Below are positions 34,300-47,284 of a DNA stretch of 64,000 nucleotides, in pieces. Position numbers and translations under genes: made by a program. Under the pieces are notes generated by a model. The model was given only the letters and a program-made list of their open reading frames with translations. It did not search any database and had not been told where the DNA came from. Numbering within the stretch: position 1 is the first letter of the stretch; each line of letters starts with the position of its first letter. The DNA is from Paramacrobiotus metropolitanus (lineage: Eukaryota; Tardigrada; Eutardigrada; Parachela; Macrobiotidae): NCBI RefSeq assembly GCF_019649055.1, contig NW_026570467.1:1-64000 (forward strand). Reading direction: 5' to 3'.

Positions 34300-35446
34300 T
34301 CATGGTCCACTGTTCTCGCTTATTCGGGATAAATGCTCCAACAACTGACGCGCAGATGTTCTCTGGTTATTGGCGATGCGCAGGCAGTTGCGAACACACG
34401 CGGCGAGCTCGGCAGGCACGGCCGCTGCATCAAAGACTACGGGAACAAACCCTTGCATTACCGCTACCCCGTAAACCCAGTCGCTGATGGATTGACTCGC
34501 ACCCAGCACTTTTCCGCTGACCGGATGCTGCAGTGTTTCTCTATAATCGCCCGTAATTGCGCGGATCAACTGCAGCAAGACATCCCACGCTCAGACGTCC
34601 GTAGACGAATCGGGCATCGTGGGCCACGTGATGAGGGTTTCCGGGGTCCTATCGCACGCACCATTTCGGGAGACATGTAGCGCTCGCTGCTGCGGAAATG
34701 CTCGCTGTTAAGCGAGCTGACACTGCAGAGTTGCAGAGTAACGAGGCCATCCCAGTCGGATATACGCAGAGTACCGCGTTGGGCGTTGGAGCCATCGATG
34801 AGCACGTTAGAGGGTTTCAGGTCGCCGTGAGTTATGCCGTTCTCGTGCAGGAACGCCAGTCCACTAGCCAAGTCCAGTGCGTGGCAGATGGCGTCCCCAA
34901 CATTCAGAAGGATTCCGCTGTCTTTCATCTTTTCAGCTCACTTTCTAGGTTCCCGGCTAAAATAGGACACCAACAATTTTACTTTCTTAATGAAAAAATT
35001 TCATGTTAGATTAACCACGATAATCCGTCTTCGCAACTTCTTCAGTCGGTAAGAATACAGATGTAGACTGTGCTCATCCGAGCAACCAGAATCGTATATG
35101 TACTGTACGTACCACGATAATAGTCCATGATGAAGTTCACCGTTACGCTACCAAGTGTGGGTATAATGGTGATTTTATGATAGTTCACCAAGTGATCGTG
35201 TTTCAGCTTCAGCATCGTTTCGAATCCCTCCTGCAGCTTGGCATAATTTTCTCGATTTTCCACAAACTTCTTCTCTTTTATATTGAAACATCTCATAGCA
35301 ACAACGTCAGGTCCAACATAATTGCCACGCTCCGTAATGCTGGCTTTGTAAACCTCGCCGAAGCTGCCTGATCCCATGAAGTTACGATCTTCGTATTGAT
35401 ACTCACAATTGCTCCCAAAACACACAGTTCGAAGCTGCGTCGACAT
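34300..35446 (-). pseudogene. Atypical protein kinase K3, frameshifted
   Basis: Exon 1 (35446-35113) starts MSTQLRTVCFGSNCEYQYED, carries a GSGSFGEVYKAS glycine loop and ends at GTACGT after MDYYRG. Exon 2 (about 34956-34300) has HGDLKPSNVLI (HGD for HRD), SDWDG (for DFG), SERYMSPEM (for APE) and the C-lobe. Against K2 there is a 1-bp loss just after the acceptor, another near 34645 and a 2-bp loss near 34577. Between the last two, about 70 bp are out of frame and cover the DVWSLGC segment, where the correct frame reads DV-stop. Either a recent pseudogene or an error-laden assembly. It faces away from K2. Confidence 0.75.
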
Positions 35447-37072
35447 TGTGCTCCGGAAACAGGCACTGACGGATCGCTGCTAAAAAAGCAAGCAATTGGT
35501 TTACTTTTGTATGCTGCAGCTTTTCGTTGGGAAATTTATTCGAAATCGCCAGCGTATTAAACTTCACTCATATCAATTACCATTTTCCCGCTGGGCTCAC
35601 TACGGCTTCGTTTATGAAGCGGGCTGACTAGCACGGGACTGTAATGCACGCTGTCTGCACTCACTAGATTTGTCGTGGCGCTGGGTCAGCGGCGGCACAC
35701 GTGAAAGCACTTGTGTCACATTATTGAATTATACGACTCAAGAGCTCACAGACTGCAGACGTCAGCCTACAGCAACAAAAATCACTATGATTTCCTGATT
35801 GCCGAGTCGTGATCAGATTTTTCGAAACAGTCATCTTATGAAGGTGCGCACACGGGAATCACGATGCTCTAATTTCTCTATTCCTACTGTTTCGTTCGAC
35901 TTGACGTTGAGTCACCGGCAGCAAGTGTGATTGTAAACGAAGTAATGATATCAGGCTTATTATCAGCAACTGAGCGGTGACCAGATTGCGTTGCTAAAAC
36001 CGCACGGCTAAAACTTTTTAGCTGACTCACTTCCCTCTGTAGTTTATATGATCTTCTCCGGCGGCAGGCGTGAAAGTACCCGTATCTTGGTGAACCATCA
36101 GCGCTTCCATGACCGCTGAGAGATCGAGAATTATTCGTATTACTAAAAAGAGCACCTAGCGAGGTTACTTTTTCGGTCTTACTGCTGTTCATAACAGATA
36201 ATCGACAACTGAATTCGGGAAACAATAGTTTGAAAATGTCGTTTGCTGGCATGCAGTGCGTTGGCAGAGTACTGGTGCCTGTGTACGAGCGTTTCTCTTG
36301 CGTTTTTTCGTTGTTTCGACAGACCGGTCGTTTGCCAGGGACTTTTATGAAAATAAAATCCATTCCAATTTCCCAATGCACCAGCTACTGGTTCGCTTGT
36401 CTCCCATCATAACAGTTGGCACAATAATTCTGTCGCAAAGCGATCGTGTAAACGCTGATACATAATTCACCGAGCGACGGGTGCAATGTGCATTCACGCA
36501 TGCTGCCGGCGGATTACTGGACGTCAAGTTGTATAAAGTGGAGAGGGAAGTGAGTCAGCAAATAATTTCTAGCCATGCCTTCTCAGCAACAAAGCAGAGA
36601 CATAATTAGTAACACAAAATTCAGACTGAGCACATTATTTCCACGTGCGCACCTTCGTAAACTGACAATTTCAAAAATGCTGGTCAACACTCAATAATAG
36701 CTGATAATAAGATTACGTATATTAATTTTTAATTTGGTTTACTGTGACTGACTTCTGCATTGCTGCCCTCGTATCATTTCAGTCAGGTGCAAGTGCCTTC
36801 ATGCTCGCAGCCGGTGACTCAGCGCCACGTCGTATATAGAGGGAAAGCCTGACTGTGAGCTGCATTCCCGTGCTTCTAAAGCCGTTTTTTCACAATCGAA
36901 GCCTTGCAAATTCAATGGAAGTACCGTGATTGCTATGCCAGTATGCCTATGTACAATTTATTACGCCGGCGCTTGAGAATAAATTTATCAACAAAGAGCT
37001 CTTCTTTCAGAATTTAATTGATCACTCCCTCCTAGCTATCGATTCCGTCAGCGCTTGTTTCCGCAACATAAT
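35447..37072. other. Divergent intergenic region between K3 and K2
   Basis: This should hold both 5' regions. A 165-codon minus-strand frame (36381-35884) is Ser-rich and basic in its middle with no recognised domain. It could be a real exon of unknown function, but it has no partner exon or paralogue to support it. Confidence 0.35.
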
Positions 37073-38461
37073 ATGTCGATTCTACCTGCGTGTTTGGAAG
37101 CACTGCCAGTATCAATACGATGATTGTGACTTCATTGGAAGGAAGCTTTGGCAAGGTTTACAGAGCCAGCATTACGGAGCGAGGCAACTATGCTGGGTCA
37201 GATGTTGTTGCTGTAAGATGTTTTTTATGTACACGGGAAGAGATTTTTGAATCAGAAAACTATGCCAGACTGAGGAAAGATTTGAAAAGATGCTGGAGCT
37301 GAAGCACGGCCACTTGGCAAACTATCATCAAATCTCCATTATCCCCACACTTGGTAGTGTAGATGTAGATTTAGTCATGGACTATTATCCTGGTAAGTAA
37401 TAAATGTAAGTATATGTAAAACATTTTTACGCAAGGTATTGAGATTGTTATGCTGAGTACATCATTCCCTTAGAGTAGTGTTGCTTTATTAAGTAAGCAT
37501 TATCCATCAAAGTATCATAAGGTGCGACCTGGGTCAGACACTACATTGTTAAAATTTTAAACATATTGAAAAACAAATAATCTCTTTCATCTCTTGACAT
37601 TTACTATATTCTCCGTTGCCTTTTCCTTATTCAACGCCGAAGTAAACTTTTTTCTGGTAAGTTGATAGATCTGCGGTATTCTGTAAATCTCGCGAATCAT
37701 GTTTAAAGACGGATTATGCGTGATTTAACGCAATACTAATGTCGAATTTTGGTTTGTCATTGAGAAGGTAAATTTGTTCGTTGTCCGATTTTAGCAGGCA
37801 ACCTGAAAATTAAATTGGAAGGGATGAAAGACAGCGGAATCCTTCTGAATGTTGGAGATGCCCTCAGTCACGCACAGGACCTGGCTGACGGACTGGCGTT
37901 CCTGCACGAGAACGGCATAACTCACGGCGATCTGAAGCCAGAAACGTGCTAATCGATGGCTCCAACGCCCAACGCGACATTCTGCGCATATCCGACTGGG
38001 ATGGCCTCGTTACACTGCAACGCTGCAGCGTTACATCGCTTGATTACGAGCATTTCCGCAGTAGCGAGCGCTACATGTCGCCGGAAATGTTGCGTGCGAT
38101 AGGACCATGGGAAAACCTTACCTCGTGGCCCTCGATGCCCGGCTCGGCCACCGACGTGTGGAGCTTGGGATGTGTCTTGCTGCAGTTGATTCGCAGTATC
38201 ACGGGCAATTACAGAGAATCACTGCAGCATCCGGTCAGTGGAGTGGTGCTGGGTGCTACTCAAGCTATCACGGACCTGGCTTTTTCGAAAGCGGTAAATG
38301 AAGGGTATATTCCTGTCGTCTGTGACGACGCGCCTGTTCCATCGGAGCTAGCCGCCTGCACTCGCAACTCCCTTTGTTTCGCCAGTAGCCAGAGAATATC
38401 TGCGCGGCAGCTGTTGACTCAACTGTCCCAGACCAACGAGAACCACAAACCGTTAACGTGA
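37073..38461 (+). pseudogene. Atypical protein kinase K2, frameshifted
   Basis: Exon 1 37073-37392 (ends MDYYPG, donor GTAAGT), exon 2 37798-38461 (acceptor TTTAGCAG). The sequence is close to K3: glycine loop GSFGKVYRASITERGNY, HGDLKP, SDWDG, SERYMSPEM, then an intact TDVWSLGCVLLQL and C-lobe. Relative to K3, exon 1 has small indels before the glycine loop and near 37270. In exon 2 one base is missing right after HGDLKP (near 37944), which removes the frame of the catalytic loop. The C-lobe frame from 37946 to the stop is open. Like K3 it is probably not functional unless the indels are assembly errors. Confidence 0.75.
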
Positions 38462-38735
38462 TTGGCTTACGGTCCGTGTTTCACACATAAAGACCGGCTT
38501 GTGGGAGTACTCACATCGCATGTACATCTTATTACTATTATTATTGTTTTTCGCTTTCTCCCACGTCACTGCGGTTGTTGTTTGCGATTCGCATGTTCTT
38601 TATCTTGGTAGCAGTGTATATGCTCCTCGGAGTCTATATAAGTTTCTGTTCTTGCTAATATTGGTATCAGACTTGCGGGTTCTAATCTTGAGACTTGTTT
38701 GCTAGCTTTCCAGTTGTTGTGGAATTCGTTGAGAG
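38462..38735 (+). other. Possible orphan first exon of a K1-type gene
   Basis: MYILLLLLLFFAFSHVTAVV is encoded from 38520 and resembles the hydrophobic K1 first exon (ILSFYFAFAHV). No canonical donor or following kinase exon is found before the palindromic element at 38736. Weak evidence only. Confidence 0.3.
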
Positions 38736-39390
38736 TTAAGGGAAGTGGCCCGGTACATGGTACCAAATTCGTGTACATGCACGAAATCTTTCACTTTCGC
38801 GCACTCCCAAACCCTATTTTCTCTTGTTTTATGACATTCTGTAGCCAAATGATTGGTATACACAGGCCTGAAAGTTTGCGCGCGCAACATCCGGTTCGCG
38901 AGTTGTGGCTGTTCGAAAATTCCAAAAGTTTAAATGCGTTCAGATGTGCCAAAGTCTCATTAGGACCGATCTCCTCAAATTTTGCAAGTAAATGCACATA
39001 ACCGAATAACGTTTTACACCGATCCACTGTTCTAGCATGTTTTTCAAATTTTAAAATGAATTTCAAAATTTTAAAATTCATTTTAAAATTTGGAAAAACT
39101 CATGGAGGACTGGATCGGTGTAAAAACGTTCTCATGGACATGCGCATTTACATGCAAAATTTGAGGAAGATCGGTCCATAATGAACTTTTGGTACACCTG
39201 AATGCATTTAAACTTTGGAATTCTAACGTCCATATCTCCCGAACCGGATGTTTAAACCAATTTTCTGCCAGTGTATACAAATCTTCTGGCTACAGAATGT
39301 CATAAACCGAAAAAAATGTGTTTGGAAGTGTGCGAAAGTGAAAGTTGATGCATGTACTGAATTGACACCATGTACTGACCACCTCAATAA
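38736..39390. mobile_element. Full-length palindromic element, copy 3
   Basis: The left end TTAAGGGAAGTGGCCCGGTA is nearly identical to copy 1. The right end (GTACTGACCACCTCAATAA) is its diverged reverse complement. The central palindrome lies around 39045-39095. About 655 bp. Confidence 0.82.
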
Positions 39391-39668
39391 GACAGCGTCT
39401 TTTAAGGTTCTTTGATGTTTGTAATCATATACGGATTATTGCATAGCAAAACATGGTATGATCGAGACACAATCGTCCTTCGCTATTATTTGACCCACGC
39501 ACTGCCTACGACCGGAAGTTGGGAGACTTAGGATTGCAATTAGGGATTCCTGAACCTTATGTCCTGATCAGTTTCTGTCCAGTTTATCACAGTCAATAAA
39601 ACACCGGGCGGCACAACGTCAGTCCCCTTCAGCCACGGAAAGTCTTGTGTCTGGGACGTCACTTGCCC
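39391..39668. other. Gene-free stretch
   Basis: Nothing recognised. The last 8 bases (39661-39668, ACTTGCCC) are the left target duplication of the next element. Confidence 0.4.
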
Positions 39669-40983
39669 GTAGTGTTGCCGTACGAAAATGTTTTCGTATT
39701 CGTTATCGTAACGCATACGAATTCAACGTGACTTTTAGTTATCGTAACGAAAACCAAAAGTCAAAGAGTTTCGTTACGATTACGAAAACTATCTGAATTT
39801 TAGTTTTCGTAACGATAACTAAAATTCAAGGATTTTTCGTCTTCGTAACGAACGAAAATGTTTTTGTAGCTTTTCGTATGGCTACTTTACAGTATATGAT
39901 AAATAATTTAACGAAAGTTGAAAACAGTTTCAGTTTACTTGCGGTTTCAGCTGGAGATTCTCAACAAGATTACGAAATGCACAACGACTATCAGCGCGTT
40001 GTCTCAAGGCTGATTGTCACCGATAATTTGTCAATATGCGGTGTTCTTTGAAATTACTCCGATTCATCTGGGAATGATACAGCGTATTGGAACTTTGTTT
40101 TATAGTTTACGCCAATTGTTTAAGTCTATTACGTCTGTTTTATTGTTTACATGTATCATTTTCAAATTTTCCATTGGAAATGCGTAATAACTTTTACTCG
40201 TACAAATTACAATTATAGCGCTCAGCGCTGCTAACTTATCATTCTTTTATTTCGTGTAACTCTTTGCCTACTTATTTTTTTAAAATTTATTTCGAACTGC
40301 AATTACACCATACGCTTCGATTATTTTACAGAAGTCTGACTTGCTACCGCAAACTGAAGTTTAAGCCAAAATGTTAAATACTTACATGGTTAATAATAAA
40401 ATTGGACTTCAAATTAACCTATCGGATCAGAACTTCATTCGTACTAATTAACATCAGTAATTTCATTTTTTTTATAAAGGTTGCTCCATTGGACACGAAA
40501 ATTAAGAGTCAATATTTTAAACCATTTTTCAGTCCGCTTTTAAGAATGATTCGGTATTCTTTACCTGATCGTCGTTGAACGTTTAGCCTTCTGTTTAAAA
40601 GTAGTGTTATAACTATAATATTAGTTTTATCAGCACGCAGCTATATAAATATGATTTCCACGTCCCACGTTTCTTATACTCGTATTGCGTCGTTACTCGT
40701 TATTATATTTATTATTTTAACATCTTCAGCAAAAATTTAAAGCTTTTAATTAGTGCTCCCGAATAAAAGATTTTCGTATTAATTTTCGTAACGAAGGAAA
40801 CACCAAAGTTTCGTTTTCATAACGAAAACTGAAAGTTCAGTTTTCGTTTTCGTTACGAAAGCTGAAAGTCGGGTAATTTTCGTTTTGTTACAAAACGAAA
40901 AGTACCGACTTTAGTTTTCGTTACGATAACGATAATTATACGAAATCGTATACGAAGGTTTTCGTAACGAACGGCAACACTAC
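39669..40983. mobile_element. Non-autonomous hAT-like element, 1.3 kb
   Basis: The ends are inverted copies of GTAGTGTTGCCGT. The terminal ~230 bp on each side are filled with short repeats of TTTTCGTAACGA in both orientations. A diverged 8-bp target duplication flanks it: ACTTGCCC (39661-39668) and AGTTGCCG (40984-40991), 6 of 8 matching. An 8-bp duplication and AGTG-type ends fit the hAT superfamily. The AT-rich centre (39900-40770) has no transposase. Confidence 0.75.
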
Positions 40984-40991
40984 AGTTGCCG

Positions 40992-43900
40992 AGATAGTAA
41001 GATACCATGACCATCACCTATACCGCGAAGAAGAAAAACTGCACAAAAATTTCAGTCATACTCATACAGAGTAAACGACCACGTGTAACGTCTGTGCATT
41101 GACTGTCACCTTTGTGACTCATGCTTGCATTTTGCAAACTGATGGTTCAAAGCGGATCAAACCAAATACTGTCATTTCTAAGCGGTCCAGAGGAAAAGCA
41201 AGCTCAACAGCCACAACCGCAAATTTCTTTGGTAGATTGGCTGATTTGCAACATAACTTTCTAGTTGCCGTCAAGAGACTATTCTTGTTTAATGATTGAT
41301 CTGAATGTTGTGTACATATTTTGGAAAATTGTTGCTGTTGCAGTGTTGCGGGTGTCTGCAGCCTCGAACTGGACTCTGCCCTGAATCTGTGCGGACGTTA
41401 GACAATTAAACCTTAGAGTAAACCTTTAACAAGAATAGCAAATTAGATTAGAATGTAGGCTAATGCGTTGTCTTGTCTTAAAATAAAGCACTTCATTCAC
41501 AGGTTCCCCAATAATTATTTCGATGATGCTAATTATTACTAGTATAAAGGTCGTAACCGCCCTTAGTGCAAGCGAGCGAGCGTGTAAATTTTTCTTGTTG
41601 TAAAGACTCGGTTGGGTAAGACTGCATCACTGGAACAGAAGTAGTCAGTTTTCGCCACCAATACGATGCCGATATGATATCATTATTTTTATGCCGTTTG
41701 CGAAACTATGCCGATACAATATGTTATTTTTTGAATGTTTTTTATTTTTGATTCCGTTAAAAAAAGTATAATATTCTTCGAGCTTCGTACTTGTGCATGC
41801 GTTCCAAGAAACTGAATTCGAATTTCGTAAGATGAAATGGTTTCTGGTTGGCTGAAAATTGCGTGTAAAAGATAGAAGATGTATTTTTATAACGCTCAAA
41901 TTTCTTCTAATTAACGTTTCACGTAAAACTAAATTCAAAGTTTAAAAATTTAAATTTTTTTGGTACTACGCAGGAGGAAGCTGAGACGCTTGAGCTAACC
42001 AAGCCAAAGGCATTTCAGATTTGTGTGTTGGCCAAAATAATTTTTGCGGTTACGCTCGGCATTGTAGAGCCGATTGTGAGTCGACAGTCGGCGTGATTGA
42101 CTGGCATAAGTTTACCGCTATCCACCAGTCTGTCTAGGTCTCTCCGTACGTACTCCCGCACGCAACCCAACGCGATACGAGCGTGTCGCCACCTTTGGAC
42201 ATCTCATTCCGTAATATAAATGATAATGCTAATCCAAATATTTATAACGACCTAGCGGGTCACAATGAAGGACTGCCACACGATCAGATGTGACCACGCA
42301 AGCCACTGCGACGCGGGCACTACTAACATAAATACCCTATCGCACATAGCCGTCCATTTCGCACCAGATTCTTTATTTTAGGATACTGGTCGTTGCTCTA
42401 AATTTGTAAAGACTTTATGCAAATCGCCAACAGAGCCGATTTAATGGGAACGTTCAACTTTTACGCGTATATTGGACCAGAGGACTTAGAGCCTGTTCAG
42501 GATTCGCAACCCAGGCCATTACCCGTCAAGTACAATCGTTTGCACAGGTTGAATTTCCAAACCTACCGCTTGCAGAGAATAAACAAAACATAACATGCTA
42601 ATGGAAGAGATTTCCCAACGCAACCGCAATTAAGAGCGAAAAATATGCAAAATGGTTTGGGAGCTCAATTCATTTATCAGACGGCTTTACTAAACATAGT
42701 CCACGTCACTACACTTCTGACGACCTTGATTCGCCATTCACGCTGCACCGCAGTCGTTGACTAACCATAAATCAGTGATTTTCTCCAAAATATTTTAACA
42801 GTTCGGGACGGTCTATCAAACCAATTTTTGGTGGAAAATTAGGAACTTAGGGCCCGTTCACGCGTACACCTATCTATCTTAATTGCTTAGTGGGATGTGA
42901 CTTCAACCGGGGACACCCACCTAATTGCATTAGGTCCCAAAATTGCGTTCACGCAGCACACTTATGCTAACGTTGATTACCTAGCTCTTAATTGATAGAT
43001 AGCAATGCGTTGCCTTAACAGTGCTTTCCTATCGAAAGGTACCTTTTCGTTTGCTCCGTAGACACAATGGATAAGCCATATAGGAACCACTTGAGGTTCC
43101 TATTTGTATGGACATATACGCTTTTCTGGTTAAAATGCTTTCAGAATGATTATGTAATGACCTAAAAAGATGTTTTGATTCAGGATATGATAACTTGAGT
43201 CGTTAATTACCATTGCAGAGTATTATCGTACATTATCATGTAAAGCACATACAACCTATTTGCCGTAAAGATCACATTTTAAACGAAAGCATGCGTTTGT
43301 TTTAGATTTGTAAAGGCAAAACTGCAACAAGCGCGCGGACAGTTTGAATGCGCGCGGTCTATATTATAATTATTTTTAAAAACACGAATTCTTTTAGCAC
43401 GGATTCATCTAATTAATCATTAGTTCGAGTCTGTGTGTTGCTGGCAGACACAATGTGTAAGCTGTGAACATTTAACTGGGAAAGAGTTTTAATGGGGGAA
43501 ATATCGCTGGGCGCCGTACTTACTGGTAAGTAGTATTATTATTTGTGGTTGCACTTTGCAGGTAATAAATTTATCGCTAATGAGAAACCGCTGTTAGTGG
43601 TGACAGTTGAAAATAAAATAAAAGTCTTGTGGTGTAATATCAGTTTATTTATTGAAGCATTGTCCATTGTACACTGCTTTGTAAATTTATTGCGGTGTGC
43701 AGTTCATATTCTTCTGCCAGTGTTACTGCAGATTTACTGTAATGTAATAATTGTAATTCAATCACGAAAATAATAATTATTACTATGAAGCGCTTAATAC
43801 CTCTGCACGGCACGTAAGCATCGGCCCGCTGTATCGGCAACTGGCAACCCCCCGCGGTAGCAGTAGGCAGCGATACAGGCACCCGCCCGCTGTAACGGTA

Positions 43901-46059
43901 GCAAATAGCCTCCCTGGGCGGCTGAGCGCTGCATAATGGCAAGCCGATATCAGGCGCATGGCAAGCCGAGATATTCAGCAATAAGTCCAACTGGATAAAC
44001 TCGTGTCAGTTATCCATATCATTCATAAATTCCTACGCCCTTATTTTTTAAAAAATTATCTTCTAATTCAAGATTCAGTTTTCGTCTTTTCGATACTGTA
44101 TGATTGTAAAGCTGGTTCGACTGTTTTTTTAAGCATTTTACAATTGAATTATATTTTTCAAATCCATTTTGTTATTGTAACTGCAGACTGAATTTTTTGT
44201 AATTTCTTTCATATTTTTTCTTACCGCAAACACAAGTGGTCGCGCTAGCTGTCGATACTCCGTACCTACTACACTGCTGTAATATGAGTAATGGTGGTTG
44301 CAAAAAAAGAACTGAAATACTGAGCTACTGTAAGCGAGATGTATTTAATCTTCGTAAACATTAGAAGTATAAAAATAATTACCATTCTGCGGTTTTGCTG
44401 TTTTAATTTTGCGTTTCGTGTAGGTACGTAGATAGGCGGCATGTGTTCACGCAGACCCAGCTGACTATCGGAAGCGCCTAAACATAGCTTTTATTACACC
44501 TATTCAAAGGTGCCTGTGTGAAAGCAGTTCTGCTCCCTATTTAGGTATCTACTTAGAAGAGCGTGCCGCGTTTACGCATACTGCAAAGAAACCGGCTGTT
44601 TTGGGCGGTGTCTCAATAGAAAAACTGATAGATAGAAGTCAGCGTGAATCCGGCCTTAGAAATATTACTTTTCGTGCTGGTGGTCCATGGAAAAGCAGAA
44701 AATATGTTCCGCTTAAGATCTTTAAATTTTCGCTGGATTGACAGTTGGCCAGAACTCGATGGCAATGCTTACATGGAAAGCTGCCGCATCGTTTTCTTTT
44801 ACTGGCAGAAAAGCCCGTTTTATCGCACATATCTGACTATGCAGTCACTCTTCCGCAACTTCTCGCCTTCTGATTTCGGGACTGAATAAACGATTCTCCG
44901 CCGGTAGTTAACAACCCAAAAAACCCTTTGTTTTAATTTTCTCAGTTAGTTGCTAGTCGCACAGTAGTTTTAGCAATTTAAATCCAGCATTTTCAAACTC
45001 ACGGAAAGACTGTCTTTACTGCAGATAAATTTTACACAATAAATTTTACACAATTTTACAAGATAAATGCAGCACAATGATTTGCACAAACCGTGTATGC
45101 CGATTTTGCCACAGGATCCCAAACACACATTTGTGTTTTAGAGTTCAATGTTTTTCGTAAAGGCTGGTTAGGCTTAATTTATTGCGCAAACGATTTATCG
45201 GTTCAACACCTTATTTGATGTCTGTTGGCAGCGGCAGCGCAGTAACAATAACGCAGTAGCGGTTACTAAATGGAAGACTTTCTTGGGTAAAGGGTACCAT
45301 GTTTTTCTATGGTTTTCAGTTTTATTCGGGTAATTTTATTCTGGAGCAAAACAACGGTCGAGCAACTCGTACTTACCATGGTTTTGAACACCAAGTGCCC
45401 GTTTCCCGCATATGATTATGGCTGGTAATCCACGGACGTTTTTGGTCTCAACATACTAACTCAACTCGACCTGGTGCGAAAAAGTTCTAGTGTTTGGGTA
45501 TTTATTTGACTAAGCTTCTTAGAATCTTAGGTTTACAAAAAAGTTCATGGATCGCGTGATTATTTTCAAAATAAGTCTACAACAATTTCCTCGAAAGTTT
45601 CAAAAATTTAAGAATTTTGTTAAAAGTCGTTTCAAAATCAGGGAATTTCACCACTTTACTTACTATATTAAAGCTTATCCAATATACGCGATGCTCGTGA
45701 GGGCAAGGCCACGTGATTGAATTTCTGTGAACAATGGTGTATGTAATAGTAAAGACCTTTGAGGTAGATCTCATTTTTTTCTCCGCAAAGAATCATGAAC
45801 GTTAAACGTTGGAGTTTATTTTTTTGTTCTTTTGTATTCAGATTTATATAATCCTTCAGAAATGAGCCTGTTTTAAAGTTTGAAATAGAGGTTGCAACCC
45901 AAGGCGAGAAACTGTGATTCAGCAGTGAAACAATTCGTTTCCAATTTGCAAAACTGATATCTAAAATTTCATGCAGAATTTATTAAAATTTTGTTATTAT
46001 TATCGAAAAATGTTTGAAGTAAAAAAAGTAAATGTTTCGTTCTACTTGATGCTTCAACT
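40992..46059. other. Long gene-poor stretch
   Basis: No frame here has paralogue support or recognisable domains. Minor content: an ATAATTATTTCGATGATGCT motif at about 41514 that recurs at about 49188; an imperfect inverted CTATCTATC/GATAGATAG pair at about 42870-43005; a short GC-rich degenerate repeat around ATCGGCCCGCTGTATCGGCA at 43819-43900; and ATAAATTTTACACAA-type duplications near 45030-45060. Confidence 0.4.
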
Positions 46060-46800
46060 GCGCACCCGCTTGGTTTTTTTCGGTTTTCTTGGAAACGATA
46101 GTTCGCTACCGAATATGATAACGTTAACGGAAAGTTCATCCGTGAAAATTATCTTTTTAATAAAAAGGACAATGGAATGATGCTGAAACGTGGTATTTAT
46201 TGTGGGTTGAGCATACCGTGCTGTAGTTGCACACGCTTGTACACGCTTGCCTATCACAGACAGTGCTGTGACTTATATAGCTAGACAATGTATTCTCACG
46301 GTAGAACATCTAGGTTGTAGAACTAGATAATCAGCTCACTGGAATTGATAAAGGCAATATTCATGAATACAGTGGTTATGAATCACTATCGTAACAATGC
46401 TCTTGTTTTACTTGCTGGTCCGTTCGCTTCGAAGCGTTTGCTCGCGGCGCAGGTTCGCGTCGCCTCCGACTTCGTATTCGGTTTTCGTAGAAATGATAGC
46501 ACGCTACCGTATCATTACAGTAACGAAAAGTTGAAGCGGATCTGTAAGAAGAATCTTTTGAGAATAATAGGACAATACAATCCTCTTGTTTCACTTGCTG
46601 CTCCGCTTGCTGCGCTGCGCTTGCTCGCGCCGCAACTCGGCAGCTGCCTGACTTCGCCTTCGGGTTCCGCTATCGTATCAACACGGTAACAAAAGTTCAA
46701 GCGGAACTTTAAGAATTTTTTTAGAATAAAAGGCAATAAAATCCTCTTGTTTCACTTGCTTCTCCGCATGCTGCGCTGCGCTTGCTTAATGCTGACGTTA
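46060..46800. repeat. Diverged tandem repeat, about 170-bp unit
   Basis: At least three units share AATGATAGCACGCTACCGTA/ACGATAGTTCGCTACCGAAT, AACGAAAAGTTGAAGCGGA-like sequence, AGAATAATAGGACAATACAA and CTCTTGTTTCACTTGCTGCT. The following GC-rich block (GCTGCGCTGCGCTTGCTCGC) resembles the GC-rich block of repeat family R1. Short open frames across it are repeat artefacts. Confidence 0.55.
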
Positions 46801-46919
46801 TTAAAAAAATGTTTTGCTATGGCAAGGTTTTAAAACATATTTCCAGCAACTGCTCAAAAGTCTCAGAATCCTTTGGATTTTGTTTGAAAATTACAAATTC
46901 TCGAATGTGCGCTTTTAAA

Positions 46920-47165
46920 GCGTACCCCTTCAAATATAAGCGTACCCCCTTATAACCGGGTCCAAATTTCCGGACCCCCGTATATCACTACGGCGGGTTC
47001 GACAATAATGACCGGGTTATAATTTACGATTAGTTCCTCAAAACTGCACTACCCGAGCCCGCTAAAAAATCCGGACTGGGTCCAAATTTCCCGATCCCCG
47101 TATATTACTATGGCGGGTTCGTCAATAATGACCGGGTTATAATTTACGTTACGGTCCCCCAAAAC
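46920..47165. repeat. About 118-bp repeats, left flank of the array
   Basis: Two tandem units with GGGTCCAAATTTCCGGACCC, CGGCGGGTTCG and CAATAATGACCGGGTTATAA. The same unit recurs on the other side of the minisatellite at 48765-48900. Confidence 0.8.
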
Positions 47166-47284
47166 TAGGACTGGCTCAATCCGTACCAAGATCATGTTGC
47201 GCAGCGCGTTGCGGTTCCGACAACATTATCCGCCGCAACAAGACGGCAGTACTACTCTTCGTAGCGCCCGAAACAGCATCTGCA

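Noticed and set aside
35884-36381. 165-codon minus-strand frame taken as a gene
   Set aside because: Long for the region but with no domain, no paralogue and no paired splice sites; kept only as a note.
42848-44600. A DNA transposon bounded by GGGCCCGTTCACGC-like ends
   Set aside because: The right end is too diverged to pair, no target duplication was found, and only a small CTATCTATC/GATAGATAG pair is real.
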